A stretch of 64,000 bases of DNA from Flavobacterium sp. IB48 (GTDB lineage: Bacteria > Bacteroidota > Bacteroidia > Flavobacteriales > Flavobacteriaceae). The stretch is taken from positions 592,075 to 656,074 of the forward strand of contig NZ_JAEFCA010000004.1 in assembly GCF_016405855.1 (NCBI RefSeq), in the 5' to 3' direction. A program made the position numbers and the translations under genes. Below the pieces are notes generated by a model, which did no database searches, had not been told where the DNA came from, and saw only the letters and a program-made list of their open reading frames with translations. Position 1 is the stretch's first letter; the number at the start of each line of letters is the position of its first letter. This document shows, one piece after another, positions 16,610 through 25,271 of the stretch.

Positions 16610-17092
16610 TTATTGACCCCATATTGCTTTTTTAACAGTTTCGCTTACAACGTCAACTAAAATATCTTTAATTCCTTTACCAATTTCAATACCTGCTTTG
16701 CCAATGTATTTTTTATACTTTGCTTGGGCTACAACTGTTTTGGGACCATCTTTAATCAAATCGTCAATACTTGATTTCAATTCAATTTTTTCATCAAAAT
16801 TTAAATTTTCAGTCAGATCAATAAGTTCTTTGGCGGATTCTAATTGTAGAGAAGTCCAAGGAAAAGGATGCCCACACTTTTCACAATACTTAGGCTTGTG
16901 GTAGTCAAAAAAACCAATTACGCCAGGTATATTATGATAACCTCTAATATTTGTATTGCAGTTCTGACAACTCATTATAGTTTTTTCACCGCAATCGATA
17001 CAAAATTCTTTTCTGTATTCTGGATGACCACCAGCCATCTCTGTAATTACGTGTCCGTTTAGACAAATTTGAGCAATATCAAATGTTCCCAT
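16610..17092 (-). CDS. DUF2321 family zinc-ribbon protein
   Basis: A 160-residue protein whose first 80 residues contain ordered metal-binding pairs: C10/H14, C31/C34, C42/C45 and C70/C73 with H75. It begins with the family-like text IAQICLNGHVIT. The C-terminal half is helical. DUF2321 has no known function. It is the first of four neighbouring minus-strand accessory genes downstream of the thr operon terminator and appears to have its own transcription start. Confidence 0.85.
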   Translation of the reverse strand: MGTFDIAQICLNGHVITEMAGGHPEYRKEFCIDCGEKTIMSCQNCNTNIRGYHNIPGVIGFFDYHKPKYCEKCGHPFPWTSLQLESAKELIDLTENLNFDEKIELKSSIDDLIKDGPKTVVAQAKYKKYIGKAGIEIGKGIKDILVDVVSETVKKAIWGQ

Positions 17093-17146
17093 TTATAATA
17101 AATTATTTTGTTGAGTTTTTGATTTAAAAATAGTTAAAATTTCCCA

Positions 17147-17193
17147 TAAAAAAACCACAAATCTCACTAATAAAATGAGTGTAATCTGTGGTC
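17147..17193 (-). terminator. Terminator of the thr operon
   Basis: ACCACAAATCTCACTAA pairs with the downstream arm ending in AATCTGTGGT, with one or two mismatches. The minus-strand transcript then continues into seven T. It lies 26 bases past the thrC stop. Confidence 0.75.
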
Positions 17194-17218
17194 TATAATT
17201 TTGTGAAATATATTTTTT

Positions 17219-18508
17219 TTACCCCAAGAACCCCTTCAACTCCTCATAGCTCTTAATCTTCACGCTAACTTTCTCCTCATTAATAACACTCTCAATTTGA
17301 GCAGGAATAGGAAGTGTAATTCCTAAAGCAGGTTCAACAACATCTAAGAATTTAATAGGATGTGCTGTTTCTAAGAAAATACCAATAGCGTTAGGGTGTT
17401 TTTCAAGCTCTTTTTTCAAACCTAAATAACCAACAGCGCCGTGCGGTTCTGCGATATAACCATCTGTTTTGTAGATTTTCTTTAGCGCTTCTAGCGTTTC
17501 TTCGTCAGTATAACTATAAGAAGAAAAGTCTTTTTCGAAAGCTTTCAAGTCATTGTTGTACAATTCCTGAATTCTAATAAAGTTGCTTGGGTTTCCAACG
17601 TCCATTGCGTTAGAAATTGTTGCTTTAGAAGGTTTTGGGTCGTATTTTCCGTTTTCTAAGAATCTTGGCACCGTGTCGTTTACGTTTGTCGAAGCAACGA
17701 AATGTTCAATTGGCAAACCTAATTTCTTCGCCATAATTCCCGCGCAGATATTCCCGAAGTTTCCGCTTGGGCAAGAGAAAACCAAAGGTTTGTTTTGGCT
17801 TTTCAATGCTTTGTAAGCAAAGAAGAAATAAAACATTTGCGGTAACCAGCGCGCAATATTAATCGAGTTTGCAGAAGTCAGGTTTTTATGCGCTAGAGTT
17901 TCATCTAAAAACGCTTTTTTCACCATATCCTGACAATCGTCAAAAACGCCGTCAACTTCCAGAGCTTTTATGTTTTGCCCTAAAGTAGTCAATTGTTTTT
18001 CCTGAATATCGCTCACTTTTCCTGACGGATATAAAATGACAACATCAACGCCGTCAACGCCAAGAAATCCGCTTGCAACGGCTCCACCTGTATCTCCAGA
18101 AGTAGCTACTAAAACCGTGTTTTTAGCGTCTTTTTTGTCTTTATTGAAATAGCCCAAACAACGTGACATAAAACGCGCTCCAACGTCTTTAAAAGCCATT
18201 GTTGGCCCATGAAATAATTCTAACGAATAGATTCCGTTTTCGACTTTCACAACTGGGAAATCAAAAACTAAAGTTTCGGCAATGATTTCTTTTAGTGTTG
18301 AAGCTGGGATTTCGTCGCCAACAAATTGTTTAATTGCTTCATACGCAATTTCTTCGTGACTTAAACTTTCGATTTTATCAAAAAATGAAGGATCAAGCGG
18401 TGTGATGCTTTCTGGGAAATATAATCCTTTGTCAGTTGCTAATCCTTGTATAACAGCTTCTTGAAAAGAAACTTTTGGGGCATTATGGTTTAAACTGTAG
18501 TATTTCAT
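17219..18508 (-). CDS. thrC: Threonine synthase
   Basis: PLP enzyme that converts O-phosphohomoserine to threonine, the last step of the pathway. Visible signatures are HGPTMAFKDVGARF with the PLP lysine near residue 110, the ATSGDTGGAVASGF loop, and SANSINIARWLPQ. I start at the ATG at 18508 (MKYYSL, the usual N-terminus, 429 residues). An upstream in-frame ATG at 18541 would add 11 basic residues that sit in repeat sequence. It is the last gene of thrA-thrB-thrC, and a 360-base spacer carrying a palindromic repeat separates it from thrB. Confidence 0.96.
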   Translation of the reverse strand: MKYYSLNHNAPKVSFQEAVIQGLATDKGLYFPESITPLDPSFFDKIESLSHEEIAYEAIKQFVGDEIPASTLKEIIAETLVFDFPVVKVENGIYSLELFHGPTMAFKDVGARFMSRCLGYFNKDKKDAKNTVLVATSGDTGGAVASGFLGVDGVDVVILYPSGKVSDIQEKQLTTLGQNIKALEVDGVFDDCQDMVKKAFLDETLAHKNLTSANSINIARWLPQMFYFFFAYKALKSQNKPLVFSCPSGNFGNICAGIMAKKLGLPIEHFVASTNVNDTVPRFLENGKYDPKPSKATISNAMDVGNPSNFIRIQELYNNDLKAFEKDFSSYSYTDEETLEALKKIYKTDGYIAEPHGAVGYLGLKKELEKHPNAIGIFLETAHPIKFLDVVEPALGITLPIPAQIESVINEEKVSVKIKSYEELKGFLG

Positions 18509-18624
18509 TGGTTGTTTTTTATTTAACCGCAAAGCACGCAAGGAATTGGTTTCTTTTGTAAACGCAGAGTTCGCAAAGCTTTGTGGTTATATTTTTTATT
18601 CAATAGTTATTTTTAAGCATTTTT

Positions 18625-18750
18625 GTCATTTCGACGTAAGGAGAAATCTTCGCAAGTAACTCCGCAACGTTATTCCAATCTTTGTCGAGCTTCTCTTGAA
18701 GATTTGCTTCGCCTGTTCGCTAACGCTCGGGTCTCCTCCGTCGAAATGAC
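18625..18750. repeat. GTCATTTCGA palindromic repeat inside the thr operon
   Basis: The ends match the elements at 8422 and 10664 (GTCATTTCGACG ... CGTCGAAATGAC), but this copy is 126 bp long because of an extra GC-rich piece (GCTTCGCCTGTTCGCTAACG) in the right arm. It fills the spacer between thrB and thrC. The rest of the 360-base spacer holds a CGCAAAG-type repeat (18529-18596) and a solo half-element (18790-18813). Confidence 0.8.
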
Positions 18751-18789
18751 AAACTGTGCGGTTATACTTTGCGTGCCATACTTTGTGTG

Positions 18790-18813
18790 GGCTTCGACTC
18801 CGCTCAGCCTGAC
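18790..18813. repeat. Solo half of the CCTGAGCGAAGTCGAAGG repeat
   Basis: GGCTTCGACTCCGCTCAGCC followed by TGAC matches one arm of the element at 11412-11508. The mirror arm is missing, so this is a truncated copy or remnant. Confidence 0.6.
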
Positions 18814-18869
18814 AAACGTTATGTATAACTTTTAATATTTAATTCTTCTTACTTAATACATCTCACATT

Positions 18870-19790
18870 TTACAAAATGCGGACACCATCAGGATTTATC
18901 TTTGAAACGTGAATTTCATACGGTAAATTCATTTTTTCGTAAACGTCACTCATGGCTTTTGCGATTTGGTCAGCGGTTTCTTTTCCTCTGCTTAAAGCGA
19001 AAATTGATGGGCCAGAACCTGAAATTCCAGAACCTAAAGCGCCGTTTTCATAAGCCGTTTGTTTGATTTGATCGAAACCTGGAATTAAAACACTTCTTAA
19101 AGGCTCAACGATTTCGTCATGAAGCGAACGTCCGATTAATTCGTAATCTTTGGTGTAAAGACCTGCAACCAGTCCGCCAACATTTCCCCATTGCATAATG
19201 GCGCTTTTTAAGGAAACGTTTTGTTTTAAAACCGAACGCGCATCAGAAGTTTTCAACTCAATTTGCGGGTGAACCACAGTTGCGTATAATTCTTCTGGAC
19301 TATCAATTCTGATAATATCAAGCGGCGCGTAGCTTCTTACCAAAGTAAATCCGCCTAAAAGAGCAGGAGCAACGTTGTCGGCATGCGCGTTTCCGCTGGC
19401 TAATTTCTCGCCCTGCATCGCAAACTGAACTAAATCTTTACGAGAATACGGTCTTCCCAATAATTCATTAATTCCGAAAACCGCTCCGGCAGAACTTGCA
19501 GCACTGCTTCCGATTCCGCTTCCAGCTTTTATGTTTTTATAAATTTCGATTTCAAATCCAAAATCTAGTTCGTCCAAAGTTTCTAACATTGCCAAAGCCG
19601 CAACTCCAGAAACGTTTTTCTCGGTTTCCAAAGGCAAATCGGCACCGACAATTTTAGTGATTCGAACTCCTTTTTGATCGACTTTTCGAACAATCATTTC
19701 ATCGCCCGCATTGTCTAAGCAAAGTCCAAGTACGTCAAATCCGCATGAGAGGTTGGCAATAGTTGCTGGGCAAAATAGTTTAATTTCCAT
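18870..19790 (-). CDS. thrB: Homoserine kinase
   Basis: At 306 residues this is the usual length for a GHMP-family homoserine kinase. The ATP loop GSGIGSSAASSAG lies near residues 92-104, the N-terminal FCPATIANLSCGFDVLG motif and the C-terminal GSGISGSGPSIFAL glycine loop are also present. It phosphorylates homoserine for thrC. It is the middle gene of the thr operon. Confidence 0.97.
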   Translation of the reverse strand: MEIKLFCPATIANLSCGFDVLGLCLDNAGDEMIVRKVDQKGVRITKIVGADLPLETEKNVSGVAALAMLETLDELDFGFEIEIYKNIKAGSGIGSSAASSAGAVFGINELLGRPYSRKDLVQFAMQGEKLASGNAHADNVAPALLGGFTLVRSYAPLDIIRIDSPEELYATVVHPQIELKTSDARSVLKQNVSLKSAIMQWGNVGGLVAGLYTKDYELIGRSLHDEIVEPLRSVLIPGFDQIKQTAYENGALGSGISGSGPSIFALSRGKETADQIAKAMSDVYEKMNLPYEIHVSKINPDGVRIL

Positions 19791-19795
19791 TTTTA

Positions 19796-19940
19796 AGGTT
19801 CTGAGGTTCTAAGATGCTAAGATTCTAAGGTTTCTGTAGCAACTTTTTATTTTTAGTTTCTAAGGTTTCGAGATTCTAAGAGGCTAAGATTAGTTTAAAA
19901 AAAAAACTCAGAACCTTAGCATCTTAGAACCTTAGCACCT
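19796..19940. repeat. CTAAG short repeats in the thrA-thrB spacer
   Basis: The spacer carries three stretches built from the unit GGTTCTAAGATGCTAAGATT or its complement (about 19797-19830, 19857-19890, 19908-19935). The third stretch is inverted relative to the first two, so a hairpin may form in the operon mRNA. The same unit occurs near 8277, 10585 and 55763. Confidence 0.6.
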
Positions 19941-22388
19941 TTAAATATTTCCTATACGAATAACGTCTGCAAAAATTCCTGATGCTGTTACTGCTGCTCC
20001 AGCTCCAGCTCCTTTGATCAATAAAGGCTGATCTACGTAACGATCTGTGTAGAAAAGCACGATATTGTCTTTTCCTTCTAAATTGTAGAAAGGATGATCT
20101 TTTGGAATGAATTGTAGACCTACGCTTGCTTTTCCATTTTCGAATTGCGCCACGTATTTCAATCTTGAATCTTTGGCTAAAGCTTCTTTATAAATATCTT
20201 CAAAATGAGCAGCGTGTTTGATTAACGATGCGAAGAAATCTTCGTTGTTCGTTGTTGCTAAACATTCTGCTGGCAGGAACGATTCGTTTGCAATGGCGTC
20301 TATATCCATTTCATAACCGCTTTCGCGAATTAGGATTAGGATTTTACGCGCTACGTCGATTCCGCTTAAGTCAATTTTTGGATCTGGTTCTGTGAATCCT
20401 TGAACTCCAGCTTCTTTTACCACATCGTGGAAAGAATTGTTTTCGTCAAAATTGTTGAAAATAAAGTTCAAACTTCCAGATAAAACCGCTTGTATTTTGT
20501 GCACTTTATCGCCAGATGCAATCAGATTTTTTACTGTATCGATAATTGGCAATCCCGCGCCAACATTCGTTTCAAACAAGAAAGGAGCATTGTATTGGCG
20601 AGATAAGCTTTTTAGTTTTTTATAGTTGTCGTAAGCAGAAGAACAAGCAATTTTATTACAAGTTACAACCGCAATACTTTCTTTTAAGAATTTCTCGTAA
20701 GCTTCAGAAACTGTCGCGTTTGCAGTGATGTCTACAAAAATACTATTGCGTAAATTCAGCTCTTTTGCCTTTTTGATAAATTCTTCAATGCTTGCTGGTT
20801 CGCCTTCGTTTAAAGTGGCATCCCAGTTTTTTAAAGAAATTCCGTCTTCGTCAAATACCATTTTTCTTGAGTTTGACAAAGCAATTACGCGAACGTTGAT
20901 CTTTAAATTATCTTTTAAGAACTTTCTTTGGTTGTGAATTTGCTCGATGAATTTCTCGCCCACATTTCCAACTCCCATTACAAATAAGTTCAGCTGTTTT
21001 GTGTTTTCTTCAAAGAAGTTTTCGTGTAAAGTATTCAGTGCTTTTTTAACATCTCTTTCGTTAATTACAGTCGAGATATTTCTTTCAGAAGCACCTTGCG
21101 CAATGGCACGAATGTTTACGTTGTTTTTTCCTAAAGTGCTGAACATTCTACCGCTTAAACCTTGGTGGTTTTTCATGTTTTCACCCACAAGAGCAATAAT
21201 GCAAAGATCTTTTTCTACATAACAAGGATCGATTTTGTTCTGAGAAATTTCGATTTCAAAAGCGCTGTTAATCGCTGCTTCGGCATTATCAGCATCAGAA
21301 TTTAAGATTCCGATACAAATTGAATGCTCAGAAGAAGCCTGTGTAATAAAAATAACGTTGATTTTTTCTTGAGATAATACTTCAAACAAACGTCTAGAAG
21401 AACCCGCAACTCCAATCATTCCTGGGCCTTCAAGCGTTAAAAGCGAAATATGATCGATATGGCTGATTCCTTTTACAACTGTATCTTTTGATGAAATCTG
21501 ATTTGAAATTAAAGTTCCTTCAGCTTCAGGCTCAAAAGTATTTTTGATTAAAATTGGAATGTTTTTTCTTAAAACTGGCTGAATTGTTGGCGGATACAAC
21601 ACTTTTGCACCAAAGTGCGACAATTCCATTGCTTCTTGATAAGAGATAGTGGCAATTGGCTGTGCTTGTTTTACAATTTTCGGGTTTGCAGTAAACATTC
21701 CGTTTACGTCAGTCCAGATTTCCAATTGTTCCGCATTGATTGCTCCAGCGATAATGGCTGCAGTATAATCAGATCCACCACGTCCTAAAGTCGAAGTGAT
21801 TCCGTCAAGAGTCTGTGCAATAAATCCAGGTAGGATATTGATTCTCGCTTCATTCGAACCAAAATATTCCTGAATCAATTTATTTGAAACTTCGAAGTTA
21901 ACGGCTGCTTTTCCGAAGTTATTATCTGTTTTAATTAATTCTCGGCTGTCTTTGTAAACCGCATCTTTACTGATTTGCTCATAGGCTTTAGCGATGATAA
22001 ATGAAGAAAGCAATTCACCGAAACTTAAAATAGTATCGGCAGTTCTAGGAGATAATTCGCCAAGTAAGAAACATCCGTCTAGTAAAGTTTCTAAATGATT
22101 GATGATTCTTTTTACATGGCTTAAAAGACTACTTTGTTCGCTTACCGGAATCAGTTCTTTTAGTGTGTCAAGGTGCTTTTTCTCAATTTCAGCAACAACT
22201 TCTCTAAAGCTTTCATCGTTTGCCGCTGCTTTTGCCGCCGCCAATTGCAGTAAATCAGTTACTTTACTAAGAGCAGAAACTACTACAACGAGTTGATCCT
22301 GTTTTGCTTTTTGGTTTACAATGTCGAGAACGAGTTTTATATTTTGAGCATTGGCAACCGAAGTTCCGCCAAATTTTAATACTTTCAT
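19941..22388 (-). CDS. thrA: Bifunctional aspartate kinase / homoserine dehydrogenase I
   Basis: This 815-residue fusion has an aspartokinase part (KFGGTSVANA at residues 3-12, GRGGSDYTAA near 205), two ACT regulatory domains (about 315-460), and a homoserine dehydrogenase part from about 465 (GVGNVGEKF for NAD(P) binding, NVGAGLPII for the active region). It controls entry into threonine synthesis and is usually feedback-inhibited through the ACT domains. It is the first structural gene of the operon and lies 185 bases after a threonine-rich leader peptide with a hairpin, so attenuation by threonine supply is likely. Confidence 0.97.
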   Translation of the reverse strand: MKVLKFGGTSVANAQNIKLVLDIVNQKAKQDQLVVVVSALSKVTDLLQLAAAKAAANDESFREVVAEIEKKHLDTLKELIPVSEQSSLLSHVKRIINHLETLLDGCFLLGELSPRTADTILSFGELLSSFIIAKAYEQISKDAVYKDSRELIKTDNNFGKAAVNFEVSNKLIQEYFGSNEARINILPGFIAQTLDGITSTLGRGGSDYTAAIIAGAINAEQLEIWTDVNGMFTANPKIVKQAQPIATISYQEAMELSHFGAKVLYPPTIQPVLRKNIPILIKNTFEPEAEGTLISNQISSKDTVVKGISHIDHISLLTLEGPGMIGVAGSSRRLFEVLSQEKINVIFITQASSEHSICIGILNSDADNAEAAINSAFEIEISQNKIDPCYVEKDLCIIALVGENMKNHQGLSGRMFSTLGKNNVNIRAIAQGASERNISTVINERDVKKALNTLHENFFEENTKQLNLFVMGVGNVGEKFIEQIHNQRKFLKDNLKINVRVIALSNSRKMVFDEDGISLKNWDATLNEGEPASIEEFIKKAKELNLRNSIFVDITANATVSEAYEKFLKESIAVVTCNKIACSSAYDNYKKLKSLSRQYNAPFLFETNVGAGLPIIDTVKNLIASGDKVHKIQAVLSGSLNFIFNNFDENNSFHDVVKEAGVQGFTEPDPKIDLSGIDVARKILILIRESGYEMDIDAIANESFLPAECLATTNNEDFFASLIKHAAHFEDIYKEALAKDSRLKYVAQFENGKASVGLQFIPKDHPFYNLEGKDNIVLFYTDRYVDQPLLIKGAGAGAAVTASGIFADVIRIGNI

Positions 22389-22568
22389 TTTAGTGATATT
22401 TTTTAATAAGGTGCAAAGATTTTGAGTGACAAAGGTTCAAAGATTATCGACTGTGAACTGAAACTGAAAACTGCGACTATTTTTTTTGTAAATGTTTTTT
22501 ATGTATCCAATAACTCTCTTCTTTCAAGAAAAAAGTATAGGTAACCTAGGATTATATGTAAAAATGTA

Positions 22569-22583
22569 TACCCCTAAGGGGTA
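22569..22583 (-). promoter_or_regulatory. Hairpin at the leader stop codon, candidate attenuator
   Basis: On the minus strand UACCCC pairs with GGGGUA around a UUA loop; the loop and its flanks hold the leader stop codon. The RNA continues as UACAUUUUU. The 5' arm begins at the last threonine codons, so a ribosome stalled there would cover the arm and block folding. A second T-run downstream (about 22525-22535) is an alternative stop site. The mechanism is inferred. Confidence 0.55.
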
Positions 22584-22678
22584 GTAGTTGTTGTAGTAGT
22601 AATAATGGTAGCAGCAATTGCAACTCCTGTTTGAGCTGTAATAATTGTAGATTGATATTTTATGCTGTTACTTTTCAT
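22574..22678 (-). CDS. thrL: Threonine operon leader peptide (34 aa)
   Basis: A short frame starts with ATG at 22678 and ends with TAG at 22574-22576. The 34 residues include eleven threonines and six isoleucines and finish with TIITTTTTTTP, seven consecutive Thr codons just before the last codon and stop. It precedes thrA by 185 bases on the same strand. This is the layout of a classical leader peptide in which ribosome stalling on scarce Thr-tRNA switches off a terminator. A hairpin covers the stop codon. The match to thrL is by function and position, not by sequence similarity to the enterobacterial peptide. Confidence 0.85.
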   Translation of the reverse strand: MKSNSIKYQSTIITAQTGVAIAATIITTTTTTTP

Positions 22679-22689
22679 TTTTGATTTTT

Positions 22690-22697
22690 CAAAAGTA
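22690..22697 (-). promoter_or_regulatory. Candidate -7 box of the thr operon
   Basis: On the minus strand TACTTTTG matches TAnnTTTG exactly and ends 11 bases before the leader ATG. No clear TTTG box is found 17-23 bases upstream, so only half of the promoter is supported. Confidence 0.45.
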
Positions 22698-23032
22698 CAG
22701 CTTTTTATATGAGTTAAAAACTTAAAAGGCTTTTTTACGAATATTTTAATAATTCAAATCTCTATAAATCAATATTGAGTATTTGTTAAAATTGAATATG
22801 CTAAATTGATGTTTTGATATATTTTGGATAGCTTTTTTTTGGGATTTAGTCCATGCAAATGATTGGTGTTTAACTCAAAAAGACCTTAAAAATGGGAGGT
22901 AGCTGTATATTTTGATCTGAAAAGCAATTTGGAATAGTTAAACCGCTTTTAAAGAAATCTTAATTATTGTGATAAAATGTTGCTTTTTAATATTGATTTG
23001 TTGAATTTTGGCGTTTAAAATTTACAATCATC
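22698..23032. other. Divergent intergenic region thr operon / hutH
   Basis: About 335 AT-rich bases separate the thr promoter box from the hutH start. I see no gene, no repeat of the kinds found elsewhere in the window and no convincing operator. It presumably holds the hutH promoter. Confidence 0.5.
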
Positions 23033-24547
23033 ATGAGAGAGATCCATTATATAAGTTCAGAAACGATTACTTTAGAAACATTACAAGAAATTTTAAGTCA
23101 GAATAAAATTCTTGAATTATCTGAGGAAGCTAAAGTAAATGTTCAGAAATGCCGCGATTATTTAGATAAGAAAATGGCATCGCATACTGCTCCAATTTAC
23201 GGTATCAATACAGGTTTTGGGTCTTTATATAGTGTGAAAATATCTAATGAAAACTTATCTAAGCTTCAAGAAAACTTAGTAAAATCTCATGCCTGCGGAA
23301 CAGGAGAGGAAGTTCCTGCCGAAATTGTGAAGATGATGCTTCTGTTGAAAATCCAATCTTTGAGTTATGGACATTCTGGGATTCAGTTAATCACATTACA
23401 GCGTTTGGTTGATTTTTACAATAATGATATTCTTCCAATAATATATACTCAAGGTTCACTTGGAGCTTCTGGAGATTTAGCTCCTTTGGCACATTTGTCT
23501 TTGCCTTTGATTGGAGAAGGAATTGTGTTATTTGAAGGAAAAAAGGTAGCTTCTGCCGAAGTTTTAAAACATTTTAACTGGGAACCAATTGTTTTACAGT
23601 CAAAAGAAGGTTTGGCTTTATTAAACGGAACTCAATTTATGAGCGCTTATGGAGCCCATATTTTAATTAAAGCTTACAAATATTCGTATTTGGCAGATTT
23701 AATCGGAACTATTTCTTTGGAAGGTTTTGATGGAAGAATTGAGCCATTTAATGAATTGATACATTATATACGTCCGCACAAAGGGCAAATCGTAACCGCA
23801 CAAAGAATTACTGAATTCTTAGACGGAAGTGAAATTATCACTCAAGAAAAGAAACACGTTCAAGATCCGTATTCTTTCCGTTGTATGCCGCAGGTTCACG
23901 GAGCTTCAAAAGATGCAATTGATTATGTTAGAAAAGTATTCAAAACAGAAATCAACTCAGTTACAGATAATCCTAATATATTTATAGAAGCCGATCAGAT
24001 TATTTCTGGAGGAAATTTCCACGGACAGCCTTTAGCATTAGCATTAGACTTTATGGCAATTGCATTAGCCGAATTAGGAAGTATTTCAGAAAGAAGAACC
24101 TATCAGTTAATTTCGGGACTGCGAAATCTTCCAGCATTTTTGGTTGATAATCCAGGATTAAATTCAGGTTTCATGATTCCGCAATATACTGCAGCAAGTA
24201 TTGCAAGTCAAAACAAGCAATTGGCGACACCTGCAAGTATCGATAGTATTGTTTCTAGTAACGGTCAGGAAGATCACGTAAGCATGGGAGCAAACGGCGC
24301 TACAAAAGCCTTACGTATTTTAGATAATTTGGAACGTATTTTGGCAATCGAATTATTAAATGCATCTCAGGCAATTGCCTACAGAGAGCCTTTAAAATCA
24401 AGTGATTTTATCGAAATGTTCTTAAACAGCTACAGAGAAGTGGTGCCTTTGGTAAAAGAAGACAGAATCTTACATAATGACATAGAAAACACGGTGTTAT
24501 TCCTTGAGAGTTTTCAAATTGAAAACGATTTGTTAACAATGGCTTAA
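23033..24547 (+). CDS. hutH: Histidine ammonia-lyase
   Basis: At 504 residues this has the usual length. The tripeptide that forms the MIO cofactor is intact: A145-S146-G147 inside GSLGASGDLAPLAHLSL. Further family motifs are GINTGFGSL near the N-terminus, QDPYSFRCMPQVHGASKDA, and SVTDNPNIF. The enzyme deaminates histidine to urocanate, the first step of histidine breakdown, in the cytosol. No hutU, hutI or hutG lies nearby; the following genes serve phosphate transport. It might instead be a related MIO-type lyase acting on another aromatic amino acid, but the motif set fits histidine best. Confidence 0.92.
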   Translation: MREIHYISSETITLETLQEILSQNKILELSEEAKVNVQKCRDYLDKKMASHTAPIYGINTGFGSLYSVKISNENLSKLQENLVKSHACGTGEEVPAEIVKMMLLLKIQSLSYGHSGIQLITLQRLVDFYNNDILPIIYTQGSLGASGDLAPLAHLSLPLIGEGIVLFEGKKVASAEVLKHFNWEPIVLQSKEGLALLNGTQFMSAYGAHILIKAYKYSYLADLIGTISLEGFDGRIEPFNELIHYIRPHKGQIVTAQRITEFLDGSEIITQEKKHVQDPYSFRCMPQVHGASKDAIDYVRKVFKTEINSVTDNPNIFIEADQIISGGNFHGQPLALALDFMAIALAELGSISERRTYQLISGLRNLPAFLVDNPGLNSGFMIPQYTAASIASQNKQLATPASIDSIVSSNGQEDHVSMGANGATKALRILDNLERILAIELLNASQAIAYREPLKSSDFIEMFLNSYREVVPLVKEDRILHNDIENTVLFLESFQIENDLLTMA

Positions 24548-24596
24548 CACTGAAACGTGTTATTGAAGGTAATTTTGCGCTATCAAAAATAAAACA

Positions 24597-25241
24597 ATGT
24601 CAATAAACAGTATTTTCCAATTTTTAGTGCCGAAAGACAAAAAATTCTTTCCACTTTTTGAAGAGGCTTCTAGCAATTTAATTGAATTAGCTTCTAACTT
24701 ACACGAAGCTGTAAATTTACCATTAAAAGAAAGAGAAATTCTTTTTCAAAAGATTGACGAATTAGAACAAAAAGGAGAAGACATTACACGTCAGACTAAC
24801 CTTGAGTTAAGCAGAAACTTTATTACTCCATTTGATAGAGAAGACATTCACACGTTAATTACTTCAATTGACAACGTTGCAGATTACCTTCACGGTGCAT
24901 CTAGCCGTATGAGATTGTATCAAGTTGATAAGATTACAAAATCTATCAGAAAGATGACAGAAATCAACCTTGAAGCTTGTCAAAACATTGACAGTGCTGT
25001 AAAAGAGTTGAGAAACTTACAAAACTTTAAAGTTATTAAAGATGCTTGTGCTAGAATCAACAAACTAGAAAACAAGTCTGATAACGTATATAACAAAGCA
25101 GTTTTTGAAATTTTTGAAAACGAAACAGACGCTAAAAATATTATTAAATATAAAGAAGTGTTATCTGTTTTAGAATCAGCAACAGACAAATGTAAGAGTG
25201 TTGCGAACATACTAGAATCTATTTCTGTAAAACATTCTTAA
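24597..25241 (+). CDS. DUF47 (PhoU-like) phosphate transport accessory protein
   Basis: This 214-residue all-helical protein belongs to the DUF47/PhoU-like family (FQFLVPKDKKFFPLFEEAS at the start, TPFDREDIHTLITSIDNVADYLHGA near residues 81-101). Such proteins are nearly always encoded with a PiT phosphate transporter and are thought to regulate it. The pit gene starts 30 bases downstream, so the two form an operon. Confidence 0.93.
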   Translation: MSINSIFQFLVPKDKKFFPLFEEASSNLIELASNLHEAVNLPLKEREILFQKIDELEQKGEDITRQTNLELSRNFITPFDREDIHTLITSIDNVADYLHGASSRMRLYQVDKITKSIRKMTEINLEACQNIDSAVKELRNLQNFKVIKDACARINKLENKSDNVYNKAVFEIFENETDAKNIIKYKEVLSVLESATDKCKSVANILESISVKHS

Positions 25242-25271
25242 TTCAATTTTTCAATCTGAAGTTATAATTTT

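Noticed and set aside
19796..19940. Regular CTAAG units considered as a CRISPR array
   Set aside because: The units are short, irregularly spaced and partly inverted, with no unique spacers of constant length and no cas genes nearby.
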